From assembly GCF_030646165.1 (NCBI RefSeq), contig NZ_JAUTDO010000001.1, positions 248,001 to 312,000 on the forward strand: DNA of 64,000 nucleotides, in the 5' to 3' direction. The notes beneath the pieces are model-generated. The model was not told where the DNA came from. It saw only the letters and a program-made list of their open reading frames with translations, and ran no database searches. Shown piece after piece: positions 44,452 through 56,170 of this stretch. This DNA is from Conexibacter sp. CPCC 206217. Lineage in GTDB: Bacteria > Actinomycetota > Thermoleophilia > Solirubrobacterales > Solirubrobacteraceae. The translations under genes were made by a program, and so were the position numbers. The number at the start of each line of letters is the position of its first letter. The first letter of the stretch is position 1.

Positions 44452-45597
44452 ATGGACGCGAAGCCGCAGACCGCGCGCCGCGAGGCGATCCGCTCCGGGC
44501 TGCTGCTCGGCTGGCTGTCGGTCGCGGCGGTGCTGGTGGCGGTCGCGCTCGACGTCGGCGCGCGCCACCCGGCGCTGGTCGTGGCGCTCGCGCTGATGGG
44601 CGCCGCCGCGAACCTCGGGATGGCGCTGCTGCCGTGGACGCGGCTGCTGGTCAAGGGCGATCTCATACGCCTGGACCTGTGGGCCGGCGGGTTGCTGCTG
44701 TTCGTCGCCGCGCTGGTCCTCGTCGCGGGCGCCCAGGCGCGCTTCGACCTGCTGCTGTTCCTCGTGCTGCCGTTCATCGCGCTGACGCACGAGGGCCGCA
44801 GACTGACCGCCTGGCTGACCACCGCCGCAGTCGTCTTCGCCGCCGCGATGATCTTCGCCCCCGCCCCGCTGTCGACCGCCGAGGTCGCGTTCACCGCGCT
44901 GCTGTTCGCCGCCTCGGTCCTGTTGGCGCTGGCGCTCGCCCGGGCCACGCGCGCCAACGCGGCGGCGGCGGCGCGCGCCGCGGCGCAGGCCGAGCTCGAG
45001 CAGGCGCTGCTGGCCGAGTCCCACCACCGCATCAAGAACTCGCTGCAGACGGTGGCGGACCTGCTGCTGCTCGGCCGCCCCGGCGACGGCGCCGGCGCGG
45101 AGGCGTTCGACGCGACCGCCGCGCGGATCCGCTCGATCGCCGCCGTCCACCACCTGCTGGCGGGCGAGCGCGGCGGCACCGTCGCGACCGACCAACTGCT
45201 GCGCACCGTGGTGGAGGCGCTGGCCGCGCCGGGCGAGGAGGTCGTCGTCGTCTCCGACGAGCTGCGGCTCGCCTCCGCGCAGGCGCAGCAGCTCGGCGTG
45301 ATCGCCAACGAGCTGATCGCGAACGCGCTGCGGCACGGCTCGCCGCCGGTGACGGTGGTGCTGGCGAACGGGCCCGGCGCGGCGCGGCTGGAGGTGCGGG
45401 ATGCGGGAAGGTCCGCACCGAGTTCGATCGAACGGACGACGACGACCACGACCACCAGAAGCGGCCTCGGCCTGACGCTCGTGCGGCAGATCGCCGAGCG
45501 CGGGCTCGGCGGCGAGTTCGACCTCTCGACCCAACCCGACGGCTCCACCAGCGCCGTCCTGCGCTTCAATGTCGGCGATGCGGATTCTGATCGCTGA
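44452..45597 (+). CDS. membrane sensor histidine kinase (HisKA_2 type)
   Basis: This 381-residue kinase has five to six N-terminal membrane helices with almost no extracytoplasmic loops (about 17-165). The dimerisation/phosphoacceptor helix follows with ESHHRIKNSLQTVADLL (His about 192), then a HATPase domain (NELIANALRHG, GLGLTLVRQIAE). The HisKA_2 type often pairs with ANTAR regulators, and one follows with a 29-bp overlap. ATG 44452 is chosen; an earlier ATG at 44419 has no SD. The signal is likely membrane- or quinone-related, given its compact membrane domain and the divergent cyd operon (inference). Confidence 0.86.
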   Translation: MDAKPQTARREAIRSGLLLGWLSVAAVLVAVALDVGARHPALVVALALMGAAANLGMALLPWTRLLVKGDLIRLDLWAGGLLLFVAALVLVAGAQARFDLLLFLVLPFIALTHEGRRLTAWLTTAAVVFAAAMIFAPAPLSTAEVAFTALLFAASVLLALALARATRANAAAAARAAAQAELEQALLAESHHRIKNSLQTVADLLLLGRPGDGAGAEAFDATAARIRSIAAVHHLLAGERGGTVATDQLLRTVVEALAAPGEEVVVVSDELRLASAQAQQLGVIANELIANALRHGSPPVTVVLANGPGAARLEVRDAGRSAPSSIERTTTTTTTRSGLGLTLVRQIAERGLGGEFDLSTQPDGSTSAVLRFNVGDADSDR

Positions 45598-46177
45598 AGA
45601 CGACCCGGTCATCGCGATCGGCCTGACCGCCCGCCTGAAGGCCCTCGGCCACGAGCCCCTGGGCCCGGCCGCCGACGGTCAGCAGGCGGTCGAGCTGGCC
45701 CGCGAGGACCCGCCGGACCTGTACCTGTTCGACGTCGACATGCCGCGACTGGACGGCCTCTCGGCCGCGCGCAAGCTGTCGGAGGAGGGTCTGCGACGGC
45801 CGATCGTGATCATCACCGGCGTCGACGACCCGGACCTGATCGAACGCTCCGTCGCGACCGGCGTCAGCGCCTACCTGACGAAGCCGATCGACGACCGCGC
45901 GCTGGAGGCCGGCATCCGCCTCGCCGCCAGCCGCCACGCCGAGTTCCGCGCGATGGAGGCGGAGGTCTCCAAGGCCCAGCAGGCGCTGGAGGACCGCAAG
46001 ACGATCGAGCAGGCGAAGGGCCTGCTGATCGCCGCGACCGGCATCAGCGAGCCGGAGGCGTTCCGCCGCATCCAGCGCGCCGCGCGCGACCGCAACCTCA
46101 AGCTCGTCGAGGTCGCCCGCCGCATCGTCGAGCAGAGATCGCTGCTGGAGCAGCCGGGCGCCGGCGAAACAGTCTGA
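45569..46177 (+). CDS. response regulator with ANTAR RNA-binding domain
   Basis: The 202-residue protein has an N-terminal receiver (acidic pair EDD at 10-12, phosphoacceptor about Asp55 in LFDVDMP, Lys in YLTKP) and a C-terminal ANTAR domain (about 125-186, with KTIEQAKGLLIAATGISEPEAF). ANTAR regulators bind paired hexaloop hairpins in mRNA to prevent termination. It starts inside the kinase gene (ATG 45569), so the pair is co-translated. The target RNA was not identified. Confidence 0.92.
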   Translation: MSAMRILIAEDDPVIAIGLTARLKALGHEPLGPAADGQQAVELAREDPPDLYLFDVDMPRLDGLSAARKLSEEGLRRPIVIITGVDDPDLIERSVATGVSAYLTKPIDDRALEAGIRLAASRHAEFRAMEAEVSKAQQALEDRKTIEQAKGLLIAATGISEPEAFRRIQRAARDRNLKLVEVARRIVEQRSLLEQPGAGETV

Positions 46178-46226
46178 GCAGGCAAAAACAGTCCGCCCGC
46201 CGGCGTGGCTATCGTGCTCGGCCCTT

Positions 46227-47791
<1,565 letters not shown>

Positions 47792-47795
<4 letters not shown>

Positions 47796-48583
47796 CCCCC
47801 GCCGACGACGCGCGCGCCGCCGGGCTGCTCGTGCGGATGTCGCTCAGCGCCCGCAGCGGGCCGTTGAGCGAGGACCATGCGGCGCTGGTCGGGCGCTATC
47901 TGGCCGAGCCCTCGCTGCGCGCGGCGACCGACGCGACGGTGGACGGGCTCGGGCTGCGGCTCGTGCACGCCTCCGCACAGGGCGGGCTGCTGCTGACGAG
48001 CGCCGGCGCCGACTCGCCGTTCCGGATGCGCCTCGCCGACTTCTTCCCGCGCCAGACGACCGGCGTGCAGAGACGGATGCTGCTGGCATGCGCGATGGTC
48101 GCGTCGTTCGTGACGTTCTTCCCCCGCCCCGAGGACCTCGAGGACACGAACGAGCGTCTGCGCCGGCGCGACGTGGACGACGTCGACCGGCTGGTGCGCG
48201 ACGTCTGCGCCCGACTCGACGCCGAGGCCCGCGAGCGCGGCGAGGAGCTGGACCCGCCGATCGACGAGCCCGACCTGGCGCGCGCGTGGACCGTCTGGCG
48301 CCAGACCTCGAACTCGAAGAAGGGCGCCGACGGTCGCGAGCGCGAGGTCGGCACCCGCCAGGTCGTCGTGCGCTGCCTCGACCTGCTCGCCGAGCAGGGC
48401 CTGCTGCGCACGATCGTGAAGGGCGAGACCTACGCCTCGACGCGCCGCATGCAGGCGATGGCGCGCGAGCTGGTCGGCTCGCTCGCGTGGTCGCAGGTGG
48501 CCGAGGTGGCGGAGGAGGAGGCCGCTGGCGTGGTGGGCGTCGCGAGCGCGGCCGGCGCCGGCGCCGAGGAGTCGATCGCATGA
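47792..48583 (+). CDS. MksE/JetB-like (kite-type) subunit of an SMC complex
   Basis: The 263-residue protein fits the DUF4194/MksE role by size and place. It has winged-helix-like segments (LLVRMSLSARSGPLSEDHAALVGRYL) and TRQVVVRCLDLLAEQGLLRTI near the end. The C-terminus is Ala/Glu-rich. Kite proteins bridge kleisin and SMC heads. It overlaps the upstream gene (ATGA) and the downstream SMC gene (ATGA), so the three are made together. The assignment rests on context more than on sequence. Confidence 0.58.
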
Positions 48584-51500
48584 ACTGGCGCATGCGACGC
48601 GCCCGGCTGGAGGCGGCCGGGCCGGCCGACGCGCGCTACGACGACGTCACGCTGTCGTTCGTCGCCGACGGGCGTGCGGCGCCCAACGCGGTCGTGCTCT
48701 TGCGCAACGGCGGTGGCAAGTCGCTGCTGCTGTACCTCCTCTTCAAGGCCCTGCTGCCGCGCCGCACCGACGGCACGAAGACCGCCGAGCAGCAGCGCAA
48801 CGCGCGGCCGGTGGTGCTCGCCGACGAGTGCGCGACGGTCGCGATCGAGTGGGAGAACCGCGACGACGACAGCCTGCTCGTCACCGGCCACAGCTTCGAG
48901 CGCGGCGAGGGCGAGGAGACGCGCTGGCTGTTCGAACCGCTCGACGGCGTCCTGACGCTCGACACGCTGCCGCTGCGCGACGGCGCCCGCCGCCGCACCC
49001 GCGCCGGCCTGATCAAGGCGCTGGAGACGGCCGGTCAGCAGCAGCCCGCACTGCAGTTCCGCACGGTCGCGGGCGTCAGAGGCTGGGAGGACGCGCTGCT
49101 GGAGACCGGGATCGACCCCGCGATCCTGCGCTACCAGGCGCGCCTCAACCGCAGCGAGGGCGGTGACGACGACGAGCTGCGCTTCAACAGCCCCGAGTCG
49201 TTCGCGCGCTTCGTGCTGCAGATGGTGCTGGAGGACGAGCCGCTCGCGAAGCTGCAGCAGCAGGTCCAGACGCATGCCGAGCAGCTGTCGCGGCGCGCGG
49301 CGCTCGCATCCGAGGCGGAGTTCTGCCGCGACGTCGCGGCGCTGCTGCGCGACTTGGCCGACGCCCACCGCCGCGGCGAGGAGAGCGCGGCTGAGCGCGA
49401 GCGCGCGCAGGCGACGCAGCAGCAGCTCGCCGGCGTGCTCGACGCCGCGATCGCCGCCGGTGCCGCGCGTCGCGCGACGCTGACCGAGCAGCGCGAGCCG
49501 CTGGAGCAGCACCGCCGCCAACTCGACGCAACCGAGCGCGACCTCGACGGCGAGACGAAGCTCGTGCGCGCCCGCACCGCGCGACTGCTGTCCGACGCCG
49601 CCGAGCAGTCCGTCCGCAGAGCCGCCGACGCCGCCCGCGCCGCCGACGCCGAGCACGGCGCCTGGCAGCTGGTCGAGACGCTCGTGGCGCTGTCGGAGAG
49701 CGAGGGCGAGCTGGCCGGTCTCTCCGAGCGCGTCGAGAAGCAGGAGCGCGGCGTCGCCGACGCGCGCGCGGAGCGGCGCGAGGCCGCGCTCGCGCTGGCC
49801 GGCGCGCTGCTGCACGCCGCTGCGCGGCTGGAGGACGAGGGCGAGCAGCTGCGCGAGCAGCTGACGCAGGCCGACGGCGCGCAGGACGAGCTGCGGCGTG
49901 AGATCGAGTCGCTCGGGCGCCGCAGCGGCGAGCTGAAGCAGCGCCGCGGCACGCTGGAGGCGCAGCTCGACGGCTTCGAGCGCGCGACCGAGCGCCTGCG
50001 CGCCGACGAGCTGCTGCGCGACGGCGAGCGCCCGTCCGCGGCGAGCGAGCGCTTCGAGGCCGAGCGCGAGGACCTGATCGGCCAGCGCCACGACCTCGCC
50101 GAGCGCATCCGCGACCTGACCGAGCGCCGCGCCCAGACCGAGCAGCGCCGCGACGAGGCGCGCACAGCCGCAACCGAGCATGCGGCGGGGGCGCGCGAGC
50201 TGGAGCGGCGGCGGGACGCGGCGGTGGCGCGCATGAAGGACGAGATGGACCCTTCCCTGCACGACGCCCTCGACGTCGCCGCCACCTGGCAGCCGCTCGA
50301 CGAGCCCGGCGGGGCGGAGCGGGCGATCGAGCGGGCGCGTGCTGCCGCCGACGGACGCCGCGCGACCGTCGCGAACGAGATCGACGCGCGCGCCGCCGAC
50401 GAGCGTGCGCTGGAGCGCGACGGTCTGCTCGCGGTCGAGTCCGACGTCGAGCGGTTCTGCGACGAGCTGGAGGCGATCGGGATGCAGGCGCTGCCCGCCC
50501 TGCGCCATCTCGCCGAGACCGTCAGAGCCGACCAGCTGACCGACGTGATCGCCGCCCACCCGGGCATCGCCGCCGGCATCGTCCTGCTCGACGGCGACCC
50601 GCACGACGCCGTCGTCGAACTGACCGCGGCCCGCGTCCGCCTGCCGCGCCGGCCAGTGATCCTGGCGGCGGCAGACGACTTGGCAGCGAGCGCGAGAAGG
50701 TCTGCCGCCTCCCCCGCCGTCATCCTCCCGGCCGCCGGCGCCTACGACCCCGAGGCCGGACAGGCGGAGCTGGAGCAGATCTCAGCCGCGGTCGAGCAGC
50801 TCAGAGCGCAGCGCGAGGAGTATGGACGGCTGTCCGCGCAGCTCGGGCGGCTCGGTGCGGTCGTCGCCGGCGAGGCCGAGCAGCTGCGCGCGCTGCTGCC
50901 GCCCGCCGGGCGCAACGACCGCCGCGTGCTCGGCGCCGTCGCGCGCGAGCTGGCGCGGCGCGAGGAGCAGGCCGAGGCCGCGGCCACGCGCGCCGACGAG
51001 CAGGAGCGGATCCATCGCGAGGCGAGCGAGCGGCTCGCCGAGCTGGAGACCCGCCAGCGCGAGGTCGAGCGCGCCGAGCAGCGCTGCGAACGGGCGCTGG
51101 AGCGGCTCGCGACGCTCGACGACGTCGACGTCGGAGCGCTGCGCGCCGAGTTCGAGCGCCTCGCCGAGCGCAGCGAGCAGCTGACCGCCGAGGCCGAGGC
51201 GACCCGCCGCAGACGCGACGAGCTGATCCGCGACGCGAAGGGTCTCGAAGACCGCCTCGCGACGCTGCTCGGCGAGGCGGCGGGCCTGCGCCGTCGCGCC
51301 GCCGAACTGCCGCTCGACGGCGTCGCGGCGGTCGCCGCCGAAGGCTCGCTGTCAGCACTCAGCGAACGGCTGCTGGTCGCCGAGCAGCTGCTGGAATCGC
51401 GCATCTCCGACGGCGAGCTGCGCGCCCGCATGGCCGGCGCCGAGGCGCGCGCCGCGCGGCTGCGCTCGGACCTCGAACGGGCCGGCGCGCCCGTCGTCGC

Positions 51501-53055
51501 CCGCGCCCGCGAGCTGGCCGACTCGCCCGCCGGAATCGACCCGCACACGCTTCGGCGCGGCCAGCGCGAGGCGAAGGAGGTCTACGAGCGGGCGCTGCGC
51601 GACCAGGGCGAGGCCGCGACCGTCGAGGGCCAGGCGGCCGAGCGGCTGTTCGCCGCCAACGAGGCGCTCACCCCCGCCGACCGCACGCGCGAGCCGCGCG
51701 TGCTGAAGACGCTCCAGCCCGAGGACGCCGCGCACGGCGCGATCCTGCTCGGCGAGCTGAACGAGCTGCGCGCCGCGCGCGAGCAGGAGATCGCCGACAA
51801 TCGCGCCAAGCTCGCCGACAGCGACGAGCGCCTCACGACCGAGCAGGAGCTGCTGGGCGAGCTGCGCAGCGGGCGCGAGCGGCTCGACGTGGGCGCGATC
51901 GGGCGCCCGTCGACGGCTGCCGCCCGCGGTAGGGAGACGTCCTCGCCGGCCCCCCGCCCCCACATCGGCGAGCTGCCTGCCTGGGTCCGGCGCCGCGACC
52001 GCATCCACGAGCAGGTGACCGAGGCCGTGCGGGCGGTCGAGACGGCGACGCGCGAGCATGCGGCCGCGCGCCAGCTCGTGCAGGAGCGGCTGCGGGCGAT
52101 CGCCGACGCGGTCGCCGCGTCCGACGAGCGGATCCCGAGAGGCATCACCGCCCCGCTGCGCGCCGGTGAGGCGCTCGCGCCCGACGCCGGCCGCCTCGAA
52201 GGCGAGCTGCGCACGCGCGCCGGTGAGCTGGATCGCACGATCACCGAACTGGAGCGCCACCGCCAGGCGATCGTGGCGCAGCTGCTCGCGGTCGGCGCGG
52301 AGGGCGTGCGCAAGCTCGACAAGGTCGCCGCGGCCACGACGCTGCCGCGCGAGGCCGCGCTCGGCGCCTGGTCGGGCAAGCAGTTCGCGCGCGTGCGCCA
52401 CCGCGCGCTGACCGACGACGCCGCGCGCGAGTCGGCGCTCGGGCGGATCCTCGACGAGTCGGTCGCGCACAATGCGAAGCGGCGCGGGCTCGACCTCGCC
52501 TTCGGCGCGACGATGGCGCTGCTGCAGGACGGCCTCGAGGTGACGGTCCTCAAGCCCCACCCCCAGCCCGACGACCGATATCACCCGATCGAGGTCGTCG
52601 GCCCTGAGTTCAGCGGCGGCGAGGAGCTGACGATCAAGCTCGTGCTGTTCTGCGCCGTCTCGGCCGTCCGCACGGCCGAGCGCGCCGGCCGCACCCGCGG
52701 GATCCGCCGCGCCGGCCCGCTGCTGATCGACAACCCGATCGGCACCGCCAGCCGCGAGTCGCTCGTCGACCTGCAGCTGCGCCTGGCGCGCCATCTCGAC
52801 GCCCAGTTCATCCCCTTCACCGGGCTGGAGGGCGAGCTGAACGTGACCGGCCGCTTCGCGACCGCCGTCGCGCTGACCAACGACAAGGACCTGCTCGGCG
52901 GCATGCGCTACGTCAAGCTCGCCGACGGCGCGACCGCCCCGCCGCTCCCCCCGCGCCCCGCCGACACCCCGCCCGGCTCGGCGCTCGTCACGGCGGTCAG
53001 CTACACGCCGCCCCTCGACGTCGCCGCCCTGGCCGACGCCGCCCGCGAGAGCTAG
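48580..53055 (+). CDS. SMC/MksB/JetC-like ATPase with long coiled coils
   Basis: The 1491-residue protein has an N-terminal ATP-binding part with a reduced Walker A, NGGGKS (43-48; the usual GxNGxGKS start reads LR). Long Arg/Glu/Ala coiled coils follow from about 230, interrupted by a globular hinge-like part at about 600-725, and run again to about 1250. The C-terminal head has signature FSGGEE (1344-1349) and Walker B LLIDNP. There the usual catalytic Glu after Asp1384 is Asn1385. It is probably a DNA-loop-extruding or DNA-clamping ATPase. A JetD-type nuclease gene does not follow. Confidence 0.78.
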   Translation: MNWRMRRARLEAAGPADARYDDVTLSFVADGRAAPNAVVLLRNGGGKSLLLYLLFKALLPRRTDGTKTAEQQRNARPVVLADECATVAIEWENRDDDSLLVTGHSFERGEGEETRWLFEPLDGVLTLDTLPLRDGARRRTRAGLIKALETAGQQQPALQFRTVAGVRGWEDALLETGIDPAILRYQARLNRSEGGDDDELRFNSPESFARFVLQMVLEDEPLAKLQQQVQTHAEQLSRRAALASEAEFCRDVAALLRDLADAHRRGEESAAERERAQATQQQLAGVLDAAIAAGAARRATLTEQREPLEQHRRQLDATERDLDGETKLVRARTARLLSDAAEQSVRRAADAARAADAEHGAWQLVETLVALSESEGELAGLSERVEKQERGVADARAERREAALALAGALLHAAARLEDEGEQLREQLTQADGAQDELRREIESLGRRSGELKQRRGTLEAQLDGFERATERLRADELLRDGERPSAASERFEAEREDLIGQRHDLAERIRDLTERRAQTEQRRDEARTAATEHAAGARELERRRDAAVARMKDEMDPSLHDALDVAATWQPLDEPGGAERAIERARAAADGRRATVANEIDARAADERALERDGLLAVESDVERFCDELEAIGMQALPALRHLAETVRADQLTDVIAAHPGIAAGIVLLDGDPHDAVVELTAARVRLPRRPVILAAADDLAASARRSAASPAVILPAAGAYDPEAGQAELEQISAAVEQLRAQREEYGRLSAQLGRLGAVVAGEAEQLRALLPPAGRNDRRVLGAVARELARREEQAEAAATRADEQERIHREASERLAELETRQREVERAEQRCERALERLATLDDVDVGALRAEFERLAERSEQLTAEAEATRRRRDELIRDAKGLEDRLATLLGEAAGLRRRAAELPLDGVAAVAAEGSLSALSERLLVAEQLLESRISDGELRARMAGAEARAARLRSDLERAGAPVVARARELADSPAGIDPHTLRRGQREAKEVYERALRDQGEAATVEGQAAERLFAANEALTPADRTREPRVLKTLQPEDAAHGAILLGELNELRAAREQEIADNRAKLADSDERLTTEQELLGELRSGRERLDVGAIGRPSTAAARGRETSSPAPRPHIGELPAWVRRRDRIHEQVTEAVRAVETATREHAAARQLVQERLRAIADAVAASDERIPRGITAPLRAGEALAPDAGRLEGELRTRAGELDRTITELERHRQAIVAQLLAVGAEGVRKLDKVAAATTLPREAALGAWSGKQFARVRHRALTDDAARESALGRILDESVAHNAKRRGLDLAFGATMALLQDGLEVTVLKPHPQPDDRYHPIEVVGPEFSGGEELTIKLVLFCAVSAVRTAERAGRTRGIRRAGPLLIDNPIGTASRESLVDLQLRLARHLDAQFIPFTGLEGELNVTGRFATAVALTNDKDLLGGMRYVKLADGATAPPLPPRPADTPPGSALVTAVSYTPPLDVAALADAARES

Positions 53056-53073
53056 CGCCGCCGGCGAGCTGCC

Positions 53074-53124
53074 CGAGGACCGAAGGATTGCTACCGCTGA
53101 GCGGTAGCAATCCTTCGGTCCTCG
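53074..53124. terminator. perfect 25-bp palindrome after the SMC operon
   Basis: Arms at 53074-53098 and 53100-53124 are exact inverted copies around one central G. The sequence is AT-richer than its surroundings (ATTGCTACC core), lacks a T-run, and lies between two convergent genes, so it probably ends transcription from both sides. It shares GAGGASCGAAGGAT with the palindrome in cydC, which suggests a dispersed family. Confidence 0.6.
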
Positions 53125-53149
53125 CCCGCGTCGCGGCTCAACGGGCCCG

Positions 53150-53584
53150 TCAGCGGCCGCGGCCGCCGCCGCGCGGCGCCACGCGGCGGGCGTTGGCGGA
53201 CTGCTCGGAGACGCGGCGGTCGCGCTTGGTCGAGCCGAGGCCCGCCTGGGCGGCGCTCAGGCGCGGCACGGCGGCCCGGCGCGCGACCGTCTGCTCGTCG
53301 TCGTGCTCGGCGGCGCTCTCGTCCGTCTCCTCGTACAGTCTCGCGGCGATTCTCTCGGGGCCGCGCAGCGTCGCCACGCCGCGCACGTCGACGGCGATCC
53401 GGCCCTCGCCGACGTGCAGCTCCAGCGTGTCGCCGGCGCCGACCTTCGTGTCCGCCGCAGCCGTCGCGCCGTTGACGTGCACGTGCCCGGCCTCGATCGC
53501 CTCGAGCGCCTGCGCGCGCGTCTTCACCAGCCGTGCGGCCCACAGCCAGGTGTCGACGGAGACCGGTTCGCGTTTCGTAGTCAT
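53150..53584 (-). CDS. S4-domain RNA-binding protein, Hsp15-like
   Basis: The 144-residue protein has an N-terminal S4 domain (DTWLWAARLVKTRAQALEAI, then GHVHVNGATAAADTKVGAGD) and a basic C-terminus ending RRVAPRGGGRGR. Hsp15/HslR relatives bind the 50S subunit carrying a stalled nascent chain. It is a paralogue of the next gene (WLWxxRLVKTRA shared). The start is ATG 53584. The tail is low-complexity. Confidence 0.86.
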   Translation of the reverse strand: MTTKREPVSVDTWLWAARLVKTRAQALEAIEAGHVHVNGATAAADTKVGAGDTLELHVGEGRIAVDVRGVATLRGPERIAARLYEETDESAAEHDDEQTVARRAAVPRLSAAQAGLGSTKRDRRVSEQSANARRVAPRGGGRGR

Positions 53585-53629
53585 ACGCCGATCATCGCAG
53601 CAACTTCGCCCGCGCAGCCGCGCCGGCGC

Positions 53630-54031
53630 TCATCCTCTCCAGCGTTCCTCGCGCGCCGCCTCGAACCGCCGCCGGTCGCGCTTGGTCGGCCGCGCGCCGC
53701 CTCCCGGCAGCTGCTGCTGGGCCGCCAACCGGCGCTCCGCCGACAGCCGCTCGCGCAGCTCTCTGCTCTCCTCGGTCTCGTCGTAGAGCACCGAGGCGAC
53801 TCTCGCCGAGCCGCGCATTCTGACGATCCCGCGCACGACGACGGAGATCCGCAGCTCGCCGTTGCGCAGCTCCAGCCGATCGCCGGGCCGCACCTCCTTG
53901 CTCGGCTTGACCGGCTGGTCGTTGATCTTGACGCGACCGGCCTTGACCGCCTCCGCGCCGAGGGCGCGCGTCTTGACGAGCCGTGACACCCACAGCCATC
54001 TGTCGACGCGCATCGTCTCCGGGGTCTCCAT
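53630..54031 (-). CDS. S4-domain RNA-binding protein, Hsp15-like (paralogue)
   Basis: The 133-residue S4 protein (RVDRWLWVSRLVKTRALGAE, GRVKINDQPVKPSKEVRPGD) has a basic tail (RPTKRDRRRFEAAREERW) as in Hsp15. It lies 45 bp upstream of its paralogue and on the same strand, so a tandem duplication is likely. ATG 54031 was chosen; ATG 54013 (MRVDRWLW) has a nearer GGAG and is possible. Its promoter lies near the divergent serC riboswitch region. Confidence 0.86.
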   Translation of the reverse strand: METPETMRVDRWLWVSRLVKTRALGAEAVKAGRVKINDQPVKPSKEVRPGDRLELRNGELRISVVVRGIVRMRGSARVASVLYDETEESRELRERLSAERRLAAQQQLPGGGARPTKRDRRRFEAAREERWRG

Positions 54032-54076
54032 CCGTCCATGATCCCACCCAACGGCGAGCGCGTGAAACCCTCGTGA

Positions 54077-55357
<1,281 letters not shown>

Positions 55358-55390
55358 CAGCCGGCCGCATCAACTCCCCGCGCCGAACTC

Positions 55391-55408
55391 GCCGGACGCG
55401 AATCCGGC
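55391..55408 (+). terminator. stem-loop after serC
   Basis: GCCGGA (55391-55396) and TCCGGC (55403-55408) with a 6-base loop sit inside a wider imperfect dyad (CCGAACTCG ... CGAGTTGG). This is the first of two hairpins behind serC. Confidence 0.4.
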
Positions 55409-55420
55409 GCCCGAGTTGGA

Positions 55421-55447
55421 GAAGACCCCGCCATGTGCGGGGTCTTC
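55421..55447. terminator. bidirectional terminator between serC and the TetR gene
   Basis: GAAGACCCCGC (55421-55431) and GCGGGGTCTTC (55437-55447) form an 11-bp stem with loop CATGT, extendable by an A-T pair. The plus strand continues TGCTTCTC, a modest pyrimidine run. The two flanking genes converge here. Confidence 0.7.
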
Positions 55448-55453
55448 TGCTTC

Positions 55454-56047
55454 TCACGCCGGCTCGTCGGCGAACCGCAGCAGGCCGTCGACGCTGCGGC
55501 GAAACGTCTGCGCAGCGGCGGCCGGATCGCCGAGATGGCCGCCGACCATCGCGCCGTCGCGGAGCATCACGTACCGCCGCGCCGCGTCCTCGGGCTGCGG
55601 GTGGCCGGCTGCGCCGAACGCATCGCGCACGACGCCGAAGAACCAGTCGCGGTGCGCCCGGATGGCCCGGCTGACGGGATTGTCGCGGTCTTCGAACTCC
55701 GCGGCGGCGCAGATGAAGGCGCAGCCGCGAAAGCCGGGGGTCTCGATCTGCGCGCAGATGTCGGCGCCCACCGCCGCGAGCAAGCGCTGCGGCTCGTCGT
55801 GCGCCGCGGCACGTTCGATCTGCCGCGCTTCGATCGCGTCGTGCACCGTCTGCAGGTAGGCGAGGACCAGATCCTGCTTGCTGGGGAAGTGGCGGTAGAA
55901 CGTCGCCCGCGTGACGTTGCTGGCGGACACGATGCGATCGACGCCCACGCTGTTGATCCCCTCGGCGTAGAAGATCGCCGTCGCCGTGCTGAGCAGCCGC
56001 TCGCGCGCCTCGGAGTCCTTTGCCGGTGGAAGCGTCGTGATCTGCAC
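55454..56047 (-). CDS. TetR-family transcriptional regulator
   Basis: This 197-residue repressor has an N-terminal HTH (SEARERLLSTATAIFYAEGI, VDRIVSASNVTRATFYRHFP) and a C-terminal ligand domain with several Cys (ADICAQI, RGCAFICAA). GTG 56047 is preferred: the ATG at 56089 would put the perfect operator palindrome inside the coding sequence. It is divergent from a membrane-protein gene and flanked by two copies of the same palindrome, the classic self-regulating layout. Confidence 0.85.
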   Translation of the reverse strand: MQITTLPPAKDSEARERLLSTATAIFYAEGINSVGVDRIVSASNVTRATFYRHFPSKQDLVLAYLQTVHDAIEARQIERAAAHDEPQRLLAAVGADICAQIETPGFRGCAFICAAAEFEDRDNPVSRAIRAHRDWFFGVVRDAFGAAGHPQPEDAARRYVMLRDGAMVGGHLGDPAAAAQTFRRSVDGLLRFADEPA

Positions 56048-56068
56048 AGGTCCGAAAGGTACCAGAGA

Positions 56069-56088
56069 AAGAACGATCGTTCTTGACA
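56069..56088. promoter_or_regulatory. TetR operator 1 with adjoining -35
   Basis: AAGAACGATCGTTCTT (56069-56084) is a perfect 16-bp palindrome. It overlaps TTGACA (56083-56088), a consensus -35 for the rightward gene. Repressor bound here would block that promoter and probably the leftward one. Confidence 0.75.
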
Positions 56089-56123
56089 TCTGCGCTCCGG
56101 GCTGCTTGGCTCTTCAGCAATGG

Positions 56124-56139
56124 AAGAACGACCGTTCTT
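56124..56139. promoter_or_regulatory. TetR operator 2
   Basis: AAGAACGACCGTTCTT differs from operator 1 by one base. It lies 55 bp further right (about five helical turns between equivalent positions), upstream of the membrane-protein SD, which allows cooperative binding or a roadblock. Confidence 0.72.
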
Positions 56140-56170
56140 TCTTGCACCTCGACATCCAAGGAGCTTTCCA

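Noticed and set aside
55454..56089. TetR gene starting at ATG 56089
   Set aside because: This would place a perfect 16-bp operator palindrome within the first codons and add residues unlike the family; GTG 56047 is favoured, though it lacks a clear SD.
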